Made by a program: the position numbers and the translations under genes. A model generated the notes under the pieces. The model saw only the letters and a list, made by a program, of their open reading frames with translations, made no database searches and was not told where the DNA came from. Shown here piece after piece: positions 1 through 11,150 of a stretch of 64,000 bases of DNA. Positions within the stretch are counted from its first letter, which is position 1. Every line of letters begins with the position of its first letter. Origin of the DNA: Cryptomeria japonica (taxonomy: Eukaryota; Streptophyta; Pinopsida; Cupressales; Cupressaceae); assembly GCF_030272615.1 (NCBI RefSeq), contig NC_081413.1, forward strand, positions 162,624,849 through 162,688,848, read 5' to 3'.

Positions 1-234
1 TTTATTTATAAAGCATTGAAATATGGTCATATGAGTCTAGAAAAGGTGGAATGTGCAAAAGTTGTAATTGTGGAAAGTGATGAAGAGAAGTTAGTTGGTT
101 CCCCTATTCCTTCTGAGGAAAACTTTTTTTAACTTGATAAAGTACTTGATTTTTCTAGGTGACTGAATGGTATGAAGGATGTTGGTTACTTGTATCATAC
201 TACTCCTACATATGATCAAGAGATTATTGAGAAA
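1..234 (+). other. Left flank of Copia-1, decayed coding-like sequence
   Basis: The plus strand holds a mostly open frame rich in Glu, Lys and Val, broken by stops near 130 and 165. It reads into the Copia-1 insertion site and a similar coding-like texture resumes after 6433, so Copia-1 probably split an older sequence. I do not recognise the product. Positions 230-234 (AGAAA) are the left copy of the Copia-1 target duplication. Confidence 0.3.
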
Positions 235-604
235 TATAGGAGTTGAGAAATACAACCCCATAGTAGCTTGAAGATCTTCTGCAAGCTGAATAACCTATTA
301 CAAGGAGAAGCAATGAAGCAAAATCTGAAGAACACACAAAACACAGGAAAAATATTCTCAAAATATGAGAGCTCCAATTCACCAAAAAATGTATATGAAA
401 AGATGATACAATGAAAAGAAAAATAACCTCTAATAGGTCAAGAAACCCTAAAAAGGGAAAACCCTAGGCTTGCACATAATAATTAATTAAAATAATTAAT
501 TATATGCACCTAATGTTAGCTTAAGTGTAAAAAGATAATTGGGAACTTAAAGAATTAAACAAATATTGTTTAATTAATCAAGTAAAGACCCAATTACTCT
601 AACA
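235..604 (-). repeat. Copia-1 3' LTR
   Basis: Direct copy of 6059-6428. In element orientation it starts TGTTAGAG and ends CTCCTATA, so the right terminus is TA rather than the usual CA. It is preceded in element orientation by the G-rich polypurine tract at 605-616. Confidence 0.93.
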
Positions 605-616
605 CCCCCCCTTAAG
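605..616 (-). promoter_or_regulatory. Copia-1 polypurine tract
   Basis: The minus strand reads CTTAAGGGGGGG immediately before the 3' LTR. This is the expected place for plus-strand DNA priming. The run of seven G abuts the TG of the LTR. Confidence 0.8.
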
Positions 617-815
617 CTAGACTTAGGGAGAAGCTAAAACCTAGAACAACTACTGAAAGTAGGAAAGATGGGTCCCGGCAACAAGGCCTGATCAGGTACC
701 CAAATACATAGAAATCTCTATGAAATAGAGACAAAGGAGAAAACCCAGTGGGAAAAAACTCCTCTCCAAAAAGAGATAAAAGAACATGCTGAAAGAAGAA
801 GAAGGAAGGAAGGCC

Positions 816-1600
816 TCATAAAGACCCCCCAAGGACAACTTCCTTCACCCCAAGCATAGAGCGCAACTGAAGATAGCACGACGATGCAAAAGGTTTCGTG
901 AAGATGTCTGCAACCTGCTCAGAAGTAGGAATGTACTCCAGAATGAGAAGACCATCCTGAATCAATTGATGGATGAAATGCATGTGAATCTCAATGTGCT
1001 TCATCCACTGATGCTCTACCAGGTTGTGGGAAATATGAACAATAATCTGATTGTCACACCACATAACAGTGGGACTATCAGGAGGAAAACCAAACTCAAT
1101 CATCAACTGTCGAAGCCATAAGATCTCCTAACTAGCGAGCACAGCAGCTCGGTACTCAGCCTCTGTAGATGATAATGCATGAGCAATTTGCTTCTTGCAA
1201 GACCATGTGATAGGACCAGAGCCAAGACATAAAACATAGCCAGAAGTAGACTTCCGATCAGTGACATCACCAGCCCAATCTGAGTTAGTGAAGCCAACAA
1301 TGTGAGGTTCCCCTAATGTATAGTGAATGCCATGAGTACTAGTGCCTTGAATGTACCTCAAAATACATTTGGGAGCTTGCCAATGACTCTCATGAGGATC
1401 ATGGGAGAATCGAGAGATAAGACCAACCGTAAAGGAAATATCAGGACGGGTGTGAGTCAGGTACAACAAACTGCCAACCAACTGCCTGTAAAGTGTAGAA
1501 TCTACTAAAGGAGTGGGACAAGCTGTAGTCAAAACAACCCCCGACTGAAATGGAGTAGGAGCAGGCTTGCAATCAAGCATGCTAAAGTGCTGAAGCATGC
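816..1600 (-). pseudogene. Copia-1 RNase H and end of RT (broken)
   Basis: The frame contains the copia RNase H signatures DWAGDVTDRKSTSG, LSSTEAEYRA and, near the C-terminus, ADIFTKPFA. It lies downstream of the RT in the same frame. A TAG at 1125-1127 sits in the conserved context ending ...AVLAS before EILWLRQL, where a Gln is usual, so it looks like CAG to TAG. The 3' end is about 200 bp from the 3' LTR. The enzyme would degrade template RNA during reverse transcription. Confidence 0.88.
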
Positions 1601-2340
1601 CAAGAGCATACTTCTGCTAGTAGAGAGAGATCCCATCAAAAGACTGAATCACCTGAAGACCAAGGAAATAGTGCAAAAGACTGAGATCTGTCATCTCAAA
1701 CTGATCCATCAAGGCACGCTGAATATGCTAAATCATAGAGGATGAGCTACCCATGATGAGAAGATCATCAACATATAGCACAAGAATCAAGATGTCACCC
1801 TCAAGAAGCTGAATGTAGATGGTGTAATCAAAATGACTATGGGAGAACCCAATGGAGAGCAAGAAAGTGTCCATCTTCTCATATCAAGCCCGAGGGTCTT
1901 GTTTGAGACCATACAATGAACACTAAAGTCTACAAACCAAAGAACTATCCTGCACAAATCCTTGAGGTTGTTCCATGTAGATTTCCTCTTGTAAATCCCT
2001 ATGCAAGAAGGCACTCTTCACATCCATCTAAAAAATAGGCCAACACCGAGAAGCTGCAAGAGATAGTACAAAGCAAATGGAATTCATCTTGGCAACAAGG
2101 GCAAATGTCTCAGAGTAATCAATACCCTCAACCTATGAAAACCCCTTCCCAACAAGATGAGCTTTGTACTTATCAATGGAACCATCAACAACATATTTAG
2201 TGCGAAACAACGAGCGACACCTAACCATCTTTCTACCCTTAGGAAGAGGATAGAGATCCCAAGTATGATTCCTCATCAAAGAAGAATACTCCTCCTCCAT
2301 AGCACAATCCCACTCAGGGTGAACTGTCACCTCTAAAAAC
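1601..2340 (-). pseudogene. Copia-1 reverse transcriptase (broken)
   Basis: The copia RT is seen on the minus strand, beginning with a block like MEEEYSSLMRNHTWDL. It continues through MDVKSAFLH and CSLYGLKQ to the catalytic YVDD box (plus coordinates 1764-1775). The family enzyme copies element RNA inside the virus-like particle. At least five in-frame stops interrupt the domain, several of them TAG at positions where copia proteins have Gln or Trp. It shares a frame with the RNase H. It is clearly a relic, but the active-site residues themselves are kept. Confidence 0.88.
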
Positions 2341-3370
2341 TTCTAAGGACCATCTGAAATAGCATGACTCAAAAGACTAGAAACCACAGTATGAGAATGA
2401 GTGTGATGAGTATCTGAAGGATCACTAGCCATAGGACCTGCCATCGCAACAGTAAGGCTAGCCCAATTGGGCATCTGAGGTGGAGCAGGTGGAGGTGGGG
2501 ATGGTGGAGGTGGTGATGGTGGATCATCAGCACCATAATCAGAATCATCCTCAAAAAGATCCTAAAGGGGTGCAGTGGCTAGAGTAGGCAGAGGAGTAGA
2601 CACTAGAGTCGGGGTATCCACTGTGGGAAGACACTCATCGAACTGAACATCCCATTGAAACAAGACCTCTCTGGAATTAGGATCAAACAACCTGTATGCC
2701 TTAACATCCTCACAGTAGCCAACAAAAATAAGTGGTTAGCTCTTTTGCTCCATGGCTTTCCTCTGAGCATCAAGAATAAAGGCCCATTTCTCACTGCCAA
2801 ACACTCGAAAAAAGGAAACATTTGTCTTGTCATGAGACCAAGATTCCTCAGGAGTCATATGTTGAATAGCCTTGTGAGGCATTCGATTCTGAATATAGTT
2901 AGCATAATTGATTGCCTCAGCCCAAAAAGATGAATACATGGACCTGGATTGAATCATACAATTCGCCATCTCCCATAAAGTTTTGTTCTTGCGTTCAATG
3001 ACACCGTTCTGCTAAGGGGTGTAGGGAACAGTAAATTGATGCTGCAAACCATGCTCAGTGCAATAATCTCTGAAAGCTTGATTCACATACTCCCCCCATT
3101 ATCTGTATGTATCTACCAAATAGAACAACCAGACTGCTTCTCTACATATGTCTTGAAGATTTGAAATGAATCAAAGACATCAGACTTGTACTTAAGAAAG
3201 TACACCCATGTGCGTCTGGAGAAGTCATCAATAAACATGAGTACATACTTGGCCCCTGAAAAAGAAGGAGTGGGAAATGACATAAGGTCACTGTGAATCA
3301 ACTCCAAGGGAGCCAAAGCACGAGAGGCTCTTCCCTTTAGAAAGGGATCTCTGTGATGCTTGCCAAGCAC
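2341..3370 (-). pseudogene. Copia-1 integrase (frameshifted)
   Basis: The core reads LIHSDLMSFPTPSFSGAKYV, then FIDDFSRRTWVYFLKYKSDV, then after a frame change the DNGG block, a TPxQNGVIERKN block with one TAG for Gln, and ANYIQNRMPHKAIQHMTPEE. These contain the first Asp, the Asp of TDNGG and the Glu of VIERKN expected for the DDE triad. The frame changes between about 2970 and 3112. The stretch 2341-2600 encodes a low-complexity linker rich in His, Leu and Pro between integrase and RT. The family enzyme inserts element cDNA into the host chromosome. Confidence 0.85.
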
Positions 3371-3990
3371 ACAACCATGACAAACACCATCAAGGTAGGA
3401 AATCTATGGGAGCCCAAGAACAAGTGCCTATGTACTCATCTGTTGAAGATATCTATAATTGACATGGCCCAATTGCTCATGCCAAAGCTTACTCACTGAA
3501 TCTGCATGTGCTATGAGAGATGAACCTGTACTCGAAGAGGGCTCAAATTCATCAAACCTGTAGAGATGAGATGCAGAATCCACACTACCAGTAGCCACAA
3601 CCAAATCAGGGTCATGGAGGTCCCGAATAGCCACATCATGTGGTGAGAACTCAACTGTCTTACCAGAGCCAGAGTGGAAAATTTGATAAATGGACAAGAG
3701 GTTCATCGAGATGTCAGGGACAACTAGAACATTTTTTAGAGTACCCCCATCCTAAGAGACAAAACCTGAACCCAAGATGAAAAGTTGAACTGAGTCACCA
3801 CAAGAGGCAAAAGAAGTAACCAACTGCTGAGTGTGTGTCATATGGTGAGAAGCACCAAAATCTAGAATCCATGTGGACCCATAGATCAAAGCTCTAGCAG
3901 TGACAGCATGACCTTTCCTTGTGGAAGGAGAAGATGCCTGAGGTGAGGAAATGTGATGCTACTGCATGGCTTCCTCTAAAGCCTCTAATC
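3371..3990 (-). pseudogene. Copia-1 protease and GAG-pre-integrase region
   Basis: The aspartic protease motif reads WILDFGASHHMTH, with the catalytic Asp at plus coordinates 3860-3862. The Ser or Thr that normally follows Asp is Phe here, a change that would be expected to damage activity. Downstream are MNLLSIYQIFHSG and the GAG-pre-integrase block LWHEQLGHVNYRYL. It is in the same frame as the zinc knuckle and the integrase N-terminus. Confidence 0.82.
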
Positions 3991-3997
3991 ATTTCCA

Positions 3998-4842
3998 ACA
4001 CCTGGAAGCTGGATGTCCTTCCTTGCCACAAAAACTGCAAGTGTCGGATGATTTCTTCTTAGTCTTGGAGGAAGACTCACCAGACTATGAAGATTTCCCT
4101 TGTTTGGGAGGAAATGGTTTTGAATCAGACTTAGGAGCAGGCTTGGAGGAATTCTCACTACCTGCAAAAGGCTTCTTCAGCTTTGGTTTCTGCTTCTGTT
4201 TCTCCTTCTCCTTAGAGGACTGAGCAACCAATGCTTTGTTCTTGGACCTGAGAGCATATCCAGCTAAGAAAGATGAGACTACTCATGAGACAATCTCTCA
4301 CAAAAGACATCAAAGGTAGGCATGGTGAAATGAGTACCCAAGCCATCCATGGTGGAGTAGAAAGCAGAGGCAAAAAACTGAAAGTGACCTCGAAGCTTTG
4401 AAAGAATCAAATGAATGCACTCTATATCAGTCTTGTTCTTTCCACATCCCTGAAGAATAGATCTAGTAGTCTTGAATTTGTTCAAAAAATCCTCAATAGT
4501 GGGAAAGGAATCAGGTAACAAAGAAGTCAACTCTGTCTCAATCTGTAATGCCCAAATCTCATTGACCCTCCTGAAGAGAGAATCAAACTTCAACCACATA
4601 TCCTGAGGAGTAAGCAACTCATCAAGGTGAAACATAAGACTGTCAGAAACATGCAAAGAGATCAAACCCATGGCCTCATCCAGCTTGTTCCGGTGCATAA
4701 GAAACTCATAAGGACGCTGTAGGTCTGGCTGAACCTCATCCAAAGAAGCCCACAACCCGCATGACCTGAGAAGCCTCGTGTTGTGGGGCTTCCAAGTGTG
4801 ATAGTTGTGTGATGTCAACAACTCAACTGAAGGATCTACCAT
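3998..4842 (-). pseudogene. Copia-1 gag with CCHC zinc knuckle (frameshifted)
   Basis: The gag frame starts at the Met whose codon ends at 4842 (MVDPSVELL) and runs open to 4279. It carries the copia gag block with NYHTWK, a predicted helical domain and MWLKFDSLF. The zinc knuckle CSFCGKEGHPASRC (CX2CX4HX4C) is at 3998-4039 in a different frame, so a frameshift lies between about 4040 and 4278. TGA and TAG stops follow the knuckle. The family protein forms the particle and binds the RNA. Confidence 0.85.
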
Positions 4843-6046
4843 TAGAACAAAGAAAAAACTTTGCACCTACACCTGCTTGTTGGTTGTTTTTATTATGTGA
4901 TCTTTCAGAATAGACAAAAGATGTAGACGGGTTTGTTTGTTTTGAGAGTTTAGGTGTTCTTGATTTCTGATATAAATGACAGAAAGCAAGAAAAAAACAA
5001 CTCCCCACAATAGATAAACCCAAACCCTAATACATAGTAATGAGAAGGAAGTAGTGCATAAGCAAAAAAACTTCAAACTGATATCTCATGTACCTCATGA
5101 AAATTTTGAGAATAAAGATCACAAATTTGAATAGAGCATGCTGAGAGCTTTCCAACACCTATTCGTTTTTGAAAAACGGAGTCCGTTTGCCCATTCTTCG
5201 GCCCCAAAAGTGCAAAAAAGGAAGCCCAACTTTGACTGGTAAAAAATATAGTCAAATAGAAGATGTAGGAAAAAAATCCACCACCACGAGGTTCAGCTCG
5301 GAATCACTTTTCCGACGCCTATTCATTCGCCAAAAACTGACTTCGGATGCACAATCTAAGCCCAAAAAACCAACCCCTTCTCAAAAGGGGAAAGGATGGG
5401 GCTCTAGTGGTGCTGCCTGGTGGAGCAACCGACAGAGTAGAGAAAATGGGCAGAGCAATCGGCAGAGGTGGTAGTGGTGTTGGGCTGGAGGTGGCGGCAG
5501 TGCTGGGGCGGAGCGAAGGGGGCCGGCGAGGGCTGCTAGAGCTAGCAAGGGCTAGGGTTGCTGAAGTTGGAGCTGGGGACAGTTGGTGGGGGCCAGGTGG
5601 GGCTGGCTTGACAGATCTGCAGGGGCCGTATGGCACCAAACTATCAGGTCTAGTGCCCAAAAAAAACTTTGATTTGCCCTCCCCTTTTTTTGCAAAATTT
5701 TTTTGCTTTGCAAATTTTATTTTTTTTAAAAAAATCATAAAAATCCAGCCTGCATGTGGTAAAAAGGCAAAAAAAATTTTCAATTATTTTTCTTGATTTG
5801 CGTGCCAGAGCCATATGACCTAGATCTGAGAAAAAAATTGCTCCCAGAGGCTCAGGAACCAAAATAGGTTGAATTTTATATGACCATAGGGGTTTTTGGG
5901 CCTTCTGAGCACGATGGTGAGGTCCATTTAGGCCCAAAGTACTCAGAAAAAGGTCAAACCCTAGGTACATAAAAAATCCTAAAACCCCAGATTTGCTTCC
6001 AATGCAAAAAATTCTCAAAAACAGGAACAGGTAGCTATAGATCTGA
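4843..6046 (-). other. Copia-1 5' leader
   Basis: About 1.2 kb between the primer binding site and the gag start. It includes a GC-rich, proline-coding-like block around 5390-5640 that contrasts with the AT-rich surroundings, and homopolymer A/T tracts around 5650-5800. I see no conserved protein; open frames here are antisense or compositional. Confidence 0.6.
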
Positions 6047-6058
6047 GCTTTGATACCA
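6047..6058 (-). promoter_or_regulatory. Copia-1 primer binding site
   Basis: The minus strand reads TGGTATCAAAGC directly next to the 5' LTR. It matches the initiator-tRNA-Met primer site common in plant copia elements (TGGTATCAGAGC) with one difference. Confidence 0.88.
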
Positions 6059-6428
6059 TATAGGAGTTGAGAAATACAACCCCACAGTAGCTTGAAGATC
6101 TTCTGCAAGCCGAATAACCTGTTACAAGGAGAAGCAATGAAGCAAATTTTGAAGAACACACAAAACACAGGAAAAATATTCTCAAAATATGAGAGCTCCA
6201 ATTCACCAAAAAATGTATATGAAAAGATGATACAATAAAAAGAAAAATAACCTCTAATAGGTCAAGAAACCCTAAAAAGGGAAAACCCTAGGCTTGCACA
6301 TAATAATTAATTCAAATAATTAATTATATGCACCTAATGTTAGCTTAAGTGTAAAAAGATAATTGGGAACTTAAAGAATTAAACAAATATTGTTTAATTA
6401 ATCAAGTAAAGACCCAATTACTCTAACA
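6059..6428 (-). repeat. Copia-1 5' LTR
   Basis: Starts TGTTAGAG and ends CTCCTATA in element orientation. It is flanked on the right by AGAAA (6429-6433), the second target duplication. It contains the element promoter by position; I cannot place a clear TATA box. Confidence 0.93.
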
Positions 6429-6433
6429 AGAAA

Positions 6434-9377
6434 GATATTGTGACATATATGGTCTGGAATAATTTTGTTTCTACTAATGTTTTTTATTTTCTTCAAGAAG
6501 TGCTAATAGAAGTGTTGATTGAGCATATGGCTTCAGCTAGAAATGATGGTAGTGATTCAAATGAACCATGTACAAAGATGAACCTGATAGACAAGATGAC
6601 GTAGAAATGTCTAAGGGCTCATCAAAATCTTAAAATTAATTTAATTGGTTTTAGAAAAATGATGGATAAAGCTTCATGGTTATATCAATATTGCTTAAGC
6701 ATGCTACTACAAATAAATTCAAGGATGAGAAAGAATCCATTGGGTCTTAGCTTACTGAATTAGCTCACTCATTTTATATTTACAAAGACAGTAATTGTGC
6801 TATGAGATTGAAGGTTCAAGATCTTCACTCTCAGTTATTCCTTTGATAAAGACAAAGATGAGTATGTAAGACTACTCTGTGGCCTTAAGCATATAATGAA
6901 ATTATGAATGTCCCTTTTCATTAGATTGCCAACAAATATTGAGAAGGTAGAACAAAGTGTGATAAATGTAGATTTTTTTGGTATTATAGTAGATTTATAT
7001 CTTCAGTGTGAGAGTCAGAGTAAAATTATTTCTACTTGTAGTGCCCCTCCTAGGCTTGTATTTTGATTTACATATTGATAGATTTGTTTAGACATATGGT
7101 TGATTCTTAGATGGTTATTTATGAATCTATTGCTATCTTAGATGGTATCGATGATTCTAGTTACTCTATGTGGATTTATGTTATTTGAGATAACTCATGT
7201 TGTTTAGATACTTACATGACTAGTGATGCTAGACATACTATATGACATGTGGCATTTGATGATTCTTGTGGATGTTAGCACGTGGAATCACCATGATGAA
7301 TGCATTTATATGATTTATGGATATATATGTATTCATTATTCATGTGGACTCTATGACTTATGATGTTGTGATGGTACTAACCCTATTTCATGATCATGAT
7401 TTTATGCGATGCTTTGATGTTATATTGTGTGATTGTCTTTGTGAGTAGAGACGATGTCATATCACTCACAACGAGCATGATCTGACATTGTGATTCTTTA
7501 TCACCTGTCTGATTATTATGATGTATATGTATTATATACATTGTGTTGAGTGGTGGATGCAAGTTTTCAGGTACCAGACATCGACTCCACTAGTCTCACA
7601 GGTCTGAGTATGTCTTTATCACAATGGCAAGTTGTTGGAGATGGCATGTGTTTCACTCGCACACTCTAGGCTTAAGTTGTCACGATGTCAGTTAAGTCGT
7701 GTTAGTATTGTCTTGTAGCGCCTTGTGGTTGTTAGGACCCTTGTTATGTGGTCTTGTGGGTATGATTGTTTAATTAAATTAATGATTGATTCTATTGCTT
7801 AGTTTATTAAGTGGCTAGTTTGAGATATTAGTATTATCTGATCATTTATTTATTTATTGGCTTTTGAAGTTTATCTTAGTTTTTGATTTAGTGTTTAAAT
7901 GATTATTTAATTTATTGTTGAGATTTCATAATTAATTGACTTATTGATTTATTTGATCTATCGTTTATTTACTGTTTAATTTGATTTAATTTATTTAACA
8001 TTTGATTTATTGTTTATCAAGAGCTTAATTAGTATTTATTGTTTATTGTTATTATTGTCAATTAGCTTTTATTTATTTATATTTTAATTGAGTTTTATCA
8101 AGTGTTTATTATTGGATTTTATATTTATTTTATTTTATTTACTTTAATGATGCCCTTTTTCAATTTTCTATTATTATTATTTATTTATGGTTATTTATTT
8201 AATTATTGTTATTTAATTAATTAATATTATTTAATCAAGGTATTGGTATTTTATTAATGGATAAACATTATTATCCATGGTTATTTATTTAATTTATATT
8301 ATTTTTTATTACTTATTGGAAGAATAAATAATATTACTATTTGTGAATAATATTTTATCATGGGCTGTGTAAACTATCAATTAATCAATTGTCTTTTTAC
8401 CCCTCTTTGGTTAATTTAAAGTATTATAAATCTACCTACCCTTTTATCTAATTGGTCGAATGATGGGAGGTAGGTAAATAATATATTTATCATTTTCCTT
8501 GAAATTTGCGAGGGTTGGTATAACATATAGTTTTTGGGATTAATCTGATTAGTCGGATTTTATTAAAGTTTTGGGATTTAATTTTTAGTATATTTTTGGT
8601 TTCTTGTGCATTCACAGGAGGTTGTTCTTCGGAAGAAATTTCTTAGATTGTTGAAGGATTTGGATTTTGGATTTTGATTTGGATTTCACTAGGAGCTTAC
8701 TGGTTTTGGGAGATTTCTTCATCAATTTTTCATTGCCACTGCTTCATTTCTAGGTTGGATCTGATTGCTTTATTCTAAGTTTTGAATTCTAGAAAAGATT
8801 GTCTGCAAGTGTTTTCCAAAAGATTTTTTGGGAAAAATGTGGGAGCGATTTCAGTTGCTTATTGTTGATTTGACTGAAGGAAATAAATTAGAAAGATTGC
8901 ATTTAAATATGGAATTCTAATTTTGTGTAGTGATGGGTAATGGGTGTTTGCAATATATGATTTTATGGCTATATTCTCCCTGGGAATGTTCTATGTGATG
9001 ATTTTTGTTTTGTGGAGGTTTGTATTATCTTATGTATCCTTTTTTAGGACCTCTTAATGTTTGGTGATCTATTTTTGAGTTTTGGATTGATATGGTTGTC
9101 TTTGAGACACTTTCTTGTGCAAATATTCACCGGTTGAAGTCAAATTTTTGGTTATATGATCCTATTGGCCTTGTGTAAACTCTAGTATGATTTTATGTTG
9201 GTTGTTGATATGTTCTAGGCCAATTTCAGAGCCTGATTGAGCTCTTTCTCGTATATGGGTGAGTTTGATTGCTTCTTTTCCCCATTTTCTAAAAGTTGCA
9301 TCCTGATACAAAAGTGCTAAAACAAAAAACAAAAGCACCATTCTAGGCTACAATAGTGCCAAAGTACTACCAAAAGA
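6434..9377. other. Flank between Copia-1 and Gypsy-1, no recognisable gene
   Basis: 6434-7060 continues the coding-like texture of the left flank with many stops. 7061-9377 is T- and G-rich, C-poor DNA with long runs of TTTATTTA-like words (7800-8350) and no supportable ORF. Its strand composition resembles R1 at 21.7-24.1 kb, so it may be the left part of the same old element that Gypsy-1 interrupted; that link is inference. Confidence 0.35.
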
Positions 9378-9504
9378 TGATGTAGGAGCATCCTTAGTTC
9401 ATAATAATATTGCATCAACCAAAAATATTTTCCTTTATGTTTTATTTGCAGTTTCAGTTTTTTGTTCTGTGTGTCTTGGTTTTGGCTCACTGGTGACTGC
9501 TTCA
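9378..9504 (+). repeat. Gypsy-1 5' LTR, internally deleted
   Basis: The first ~110 bp and last ~20 bp match the two ends of the 3' LTR, with about 673 bp missing between. The junction lies in CTCACTGG. The 3' LTR has CTCATTGG at both ends of the missing segment (20876-20883 and 21549-21556), consistent with deletion between short direct repeats. Confidence 0.8.
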
Positions 9505-9506
9505 AG

Positions 9507-9519
9507 TAGTATCAGAGTG
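9507..9519 (+). promoter_or_regulatory. Gypsy-1 primer binding site
   Basis: TAGTATCAGAGTG lies two bases after the 5' LTR. It resembles the initiator-tRNA-Met site TGGTATCAGAGCC with two C-to-T or G-to-A type changes. Confidence 0.65.
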
Positions 9520-9613
9520 AAGTTTCATTTTGGAGGTTGCGTGCCCTAATTTTTTTTTTGTAGGGTGGTAGATTGCGGATCTGACTTGCAATTGCAGGGG
9601 ACTAGTGTGAATC

Positions 9614-10720
9614 GATGGCATGGAGAGGAACTAGGAATGGTGGAGCATGTGGGAATGCAGGCCCTGTTGTGATGGAGATGTTGTGAGGAATAGCATCCTA
9701 GTTGGAAGTTGTGGAGACAACCTAGAGAAGAGGCTGACATATTGAAGATGTAAGAGAAGATGAAGGAGAAGAAGCCCCCACAGAACAAGTAAACCTATCA
9801 AAAGTTGATCTGGATGAAGAAAGGTTCTTAAGGTTTTTAACTAGGGCAAACACTAAACCTCATTTTACCCCACCAAAATATGATGGGAAGTTAGATTCAG
9901 ATGAATTCATGGATTGGATCTCGAAGATGGAGAAGTATTTTGATTTTGAAAACACTGTAGAAGAGAGGAAGGTGAAATATGCCTGTACCTAGTTGAAAGG
10001 TCATGCATCTCTTTAGTGGCAGCATTTGCAAGTTGATAGACAAAGAAGAGGTAAAGAAAAGATTAAGACATGGGATCATATGATTGCTAACTTGAAATCA
10101 AAGTTTTTACCAATGAATTATCAAGTGGATTTGTTTCAGAAGTTACAGAATCTGAGATAGAAGCAATCTAGTGTGAAGGAGTATACCGAAACATTTTACA
10201 AATTGAACATCAAATCCAGACATGTTGATGATGAAGTTGAACAAATTTCAAGATATTTGAATGGATTGCAGATGCCTATTCAAGATAAACTCAGTATGAT
10301 CAAATTGGAGAGTGTTGAAAAGGCTTACCAGTATGTACTAAAGGCTGAAGAGAAATTGAATAAAAGACATGAGCAGGGATAGAGAGGTAGAGGTGGAAGA
10401 TTTACCGAAGGAAGATTTCAAGGATGAAGAGGATATACCAGAGGAAGAGGAAGCAGTATAGATTAGAACAAGGACAGGGAAGTGAGCAAAGAAGGTAATT
10501 CATACCAGAAGAATGATAGAAATTTCTATTGGAGGAGAGAACCGGTTGGTTACCAAAATGAGAACTTTGTAAGACAAGATAAGATGACATTTAGAGGAAC
10601 TTGCTTTAGTGTGGAGGAGAAGGACACCATAGATTCAAATGTAAGAAGACAAAGTCTACCAAAAGAGCAGCAATGGTGGAAGAAAACCCCACCAGATCAA
10701 ACAATAAAATAGAAAATGGA
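9614..10720 (+). pseudogene. Gypsy-1 gag (broken)
   Basis: The gag core begins at about 9867 with FTPPKYDGKLDSDEFMDWI and continues through YQVDLFQKLQNL, VKEYTETFYKL and IQDKLSMIKLESVEKAYQ. An Arg/Gly-rich linker follows, and then a zinc knuckle at about 10603-10645. At least five stops are present; three TAGs occupy likely Gln codons and one TGA a likely Arg codon. A single extra base inside the knuckle puts its CX2C and HX4C halves in different frames. The family protein forms the particle and packages RNA. Confidence 0.85.
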
Positions 10721-11150
10721 GAACCACTGATGATGAGGAGAGATTTTTGTCATATCGAAGGAGATGAAGAACCCTTGTGGAGGAAGAATCTGTTCAAAAC
10801 CAGATGTAAGGTATCCGATAAGTGTTGTAAAGTTATTGATAGTGGTAGTTAAGATAATCTTGTTTCAGAAGAGATGGTGAATAAGTTGAAATTGGAGAGA
10901 TTGAAACACCCTAAGCCTTATCAGATAGCATGGATTCAGGATGAACATAAGTTGTTAGTAATTGAATAATGTTTGGTAAAATTGAAAATTAGGAATTATC
11001 ATTATGAAGTTTTGTGTGTTATTATGCCTATGGATATTTGTCATTTTTTGTTGGGTAGACCTTGGCAGTTTGATAGACTTGCAATACATGATGGGAGGAA
11101 GAATACATACACTATTTTGGCCAATGGGATGAAGAAAACCTTGTTACCAT
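10721..11150 (+). pseudogene. Gypsy-1 aspartic protease (broken)
   Basis: The motif VIDSGS, with catalytic DSG at 10838-10846, is followed by a TAA and then DNLVSEEMV. Downstream come the conserved CHFLLGRPWQFDR block and HDGRKNTYT. The LLGRPW block is the usual second protease landmark in plant gypsy elements. Stops at the active site and near 10967 make it inactive. Confidence 0.85.

Larger units (their letters stand above)
235..6428 (-). mobile_element. Copia-1: complete Ty1/copia LTR retrotransposon
   Basis: This 6,194-bp element is bounded by two 370-bp LTRs and a perfect 5-bp target duplication, AGAAA, at 230-234 and 6429-6433. Read on the minus strand the order is 5' LTR, primer binding site, leader, gag with zinc knuckle, protease, integrase, RT, RNase H, polypurine tract, 3' LTR. 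Integrase before RT defines Ty1/copia. By eye the LTRs differ at about 7 of 370 positions, so insertion is fairly recent relative to its neighbours. The polyprotein has at least two frameshifts and several stops, so this copy is not autonomous. Confidence 0.95.

Noticed and set aside
5319-5796. Overlapping GC-rich frames on both strands in the Copia-1 leader
   Set aside because: Pro/Ala/Gly composition on both strands, no motif, and located in the non-coding leader.
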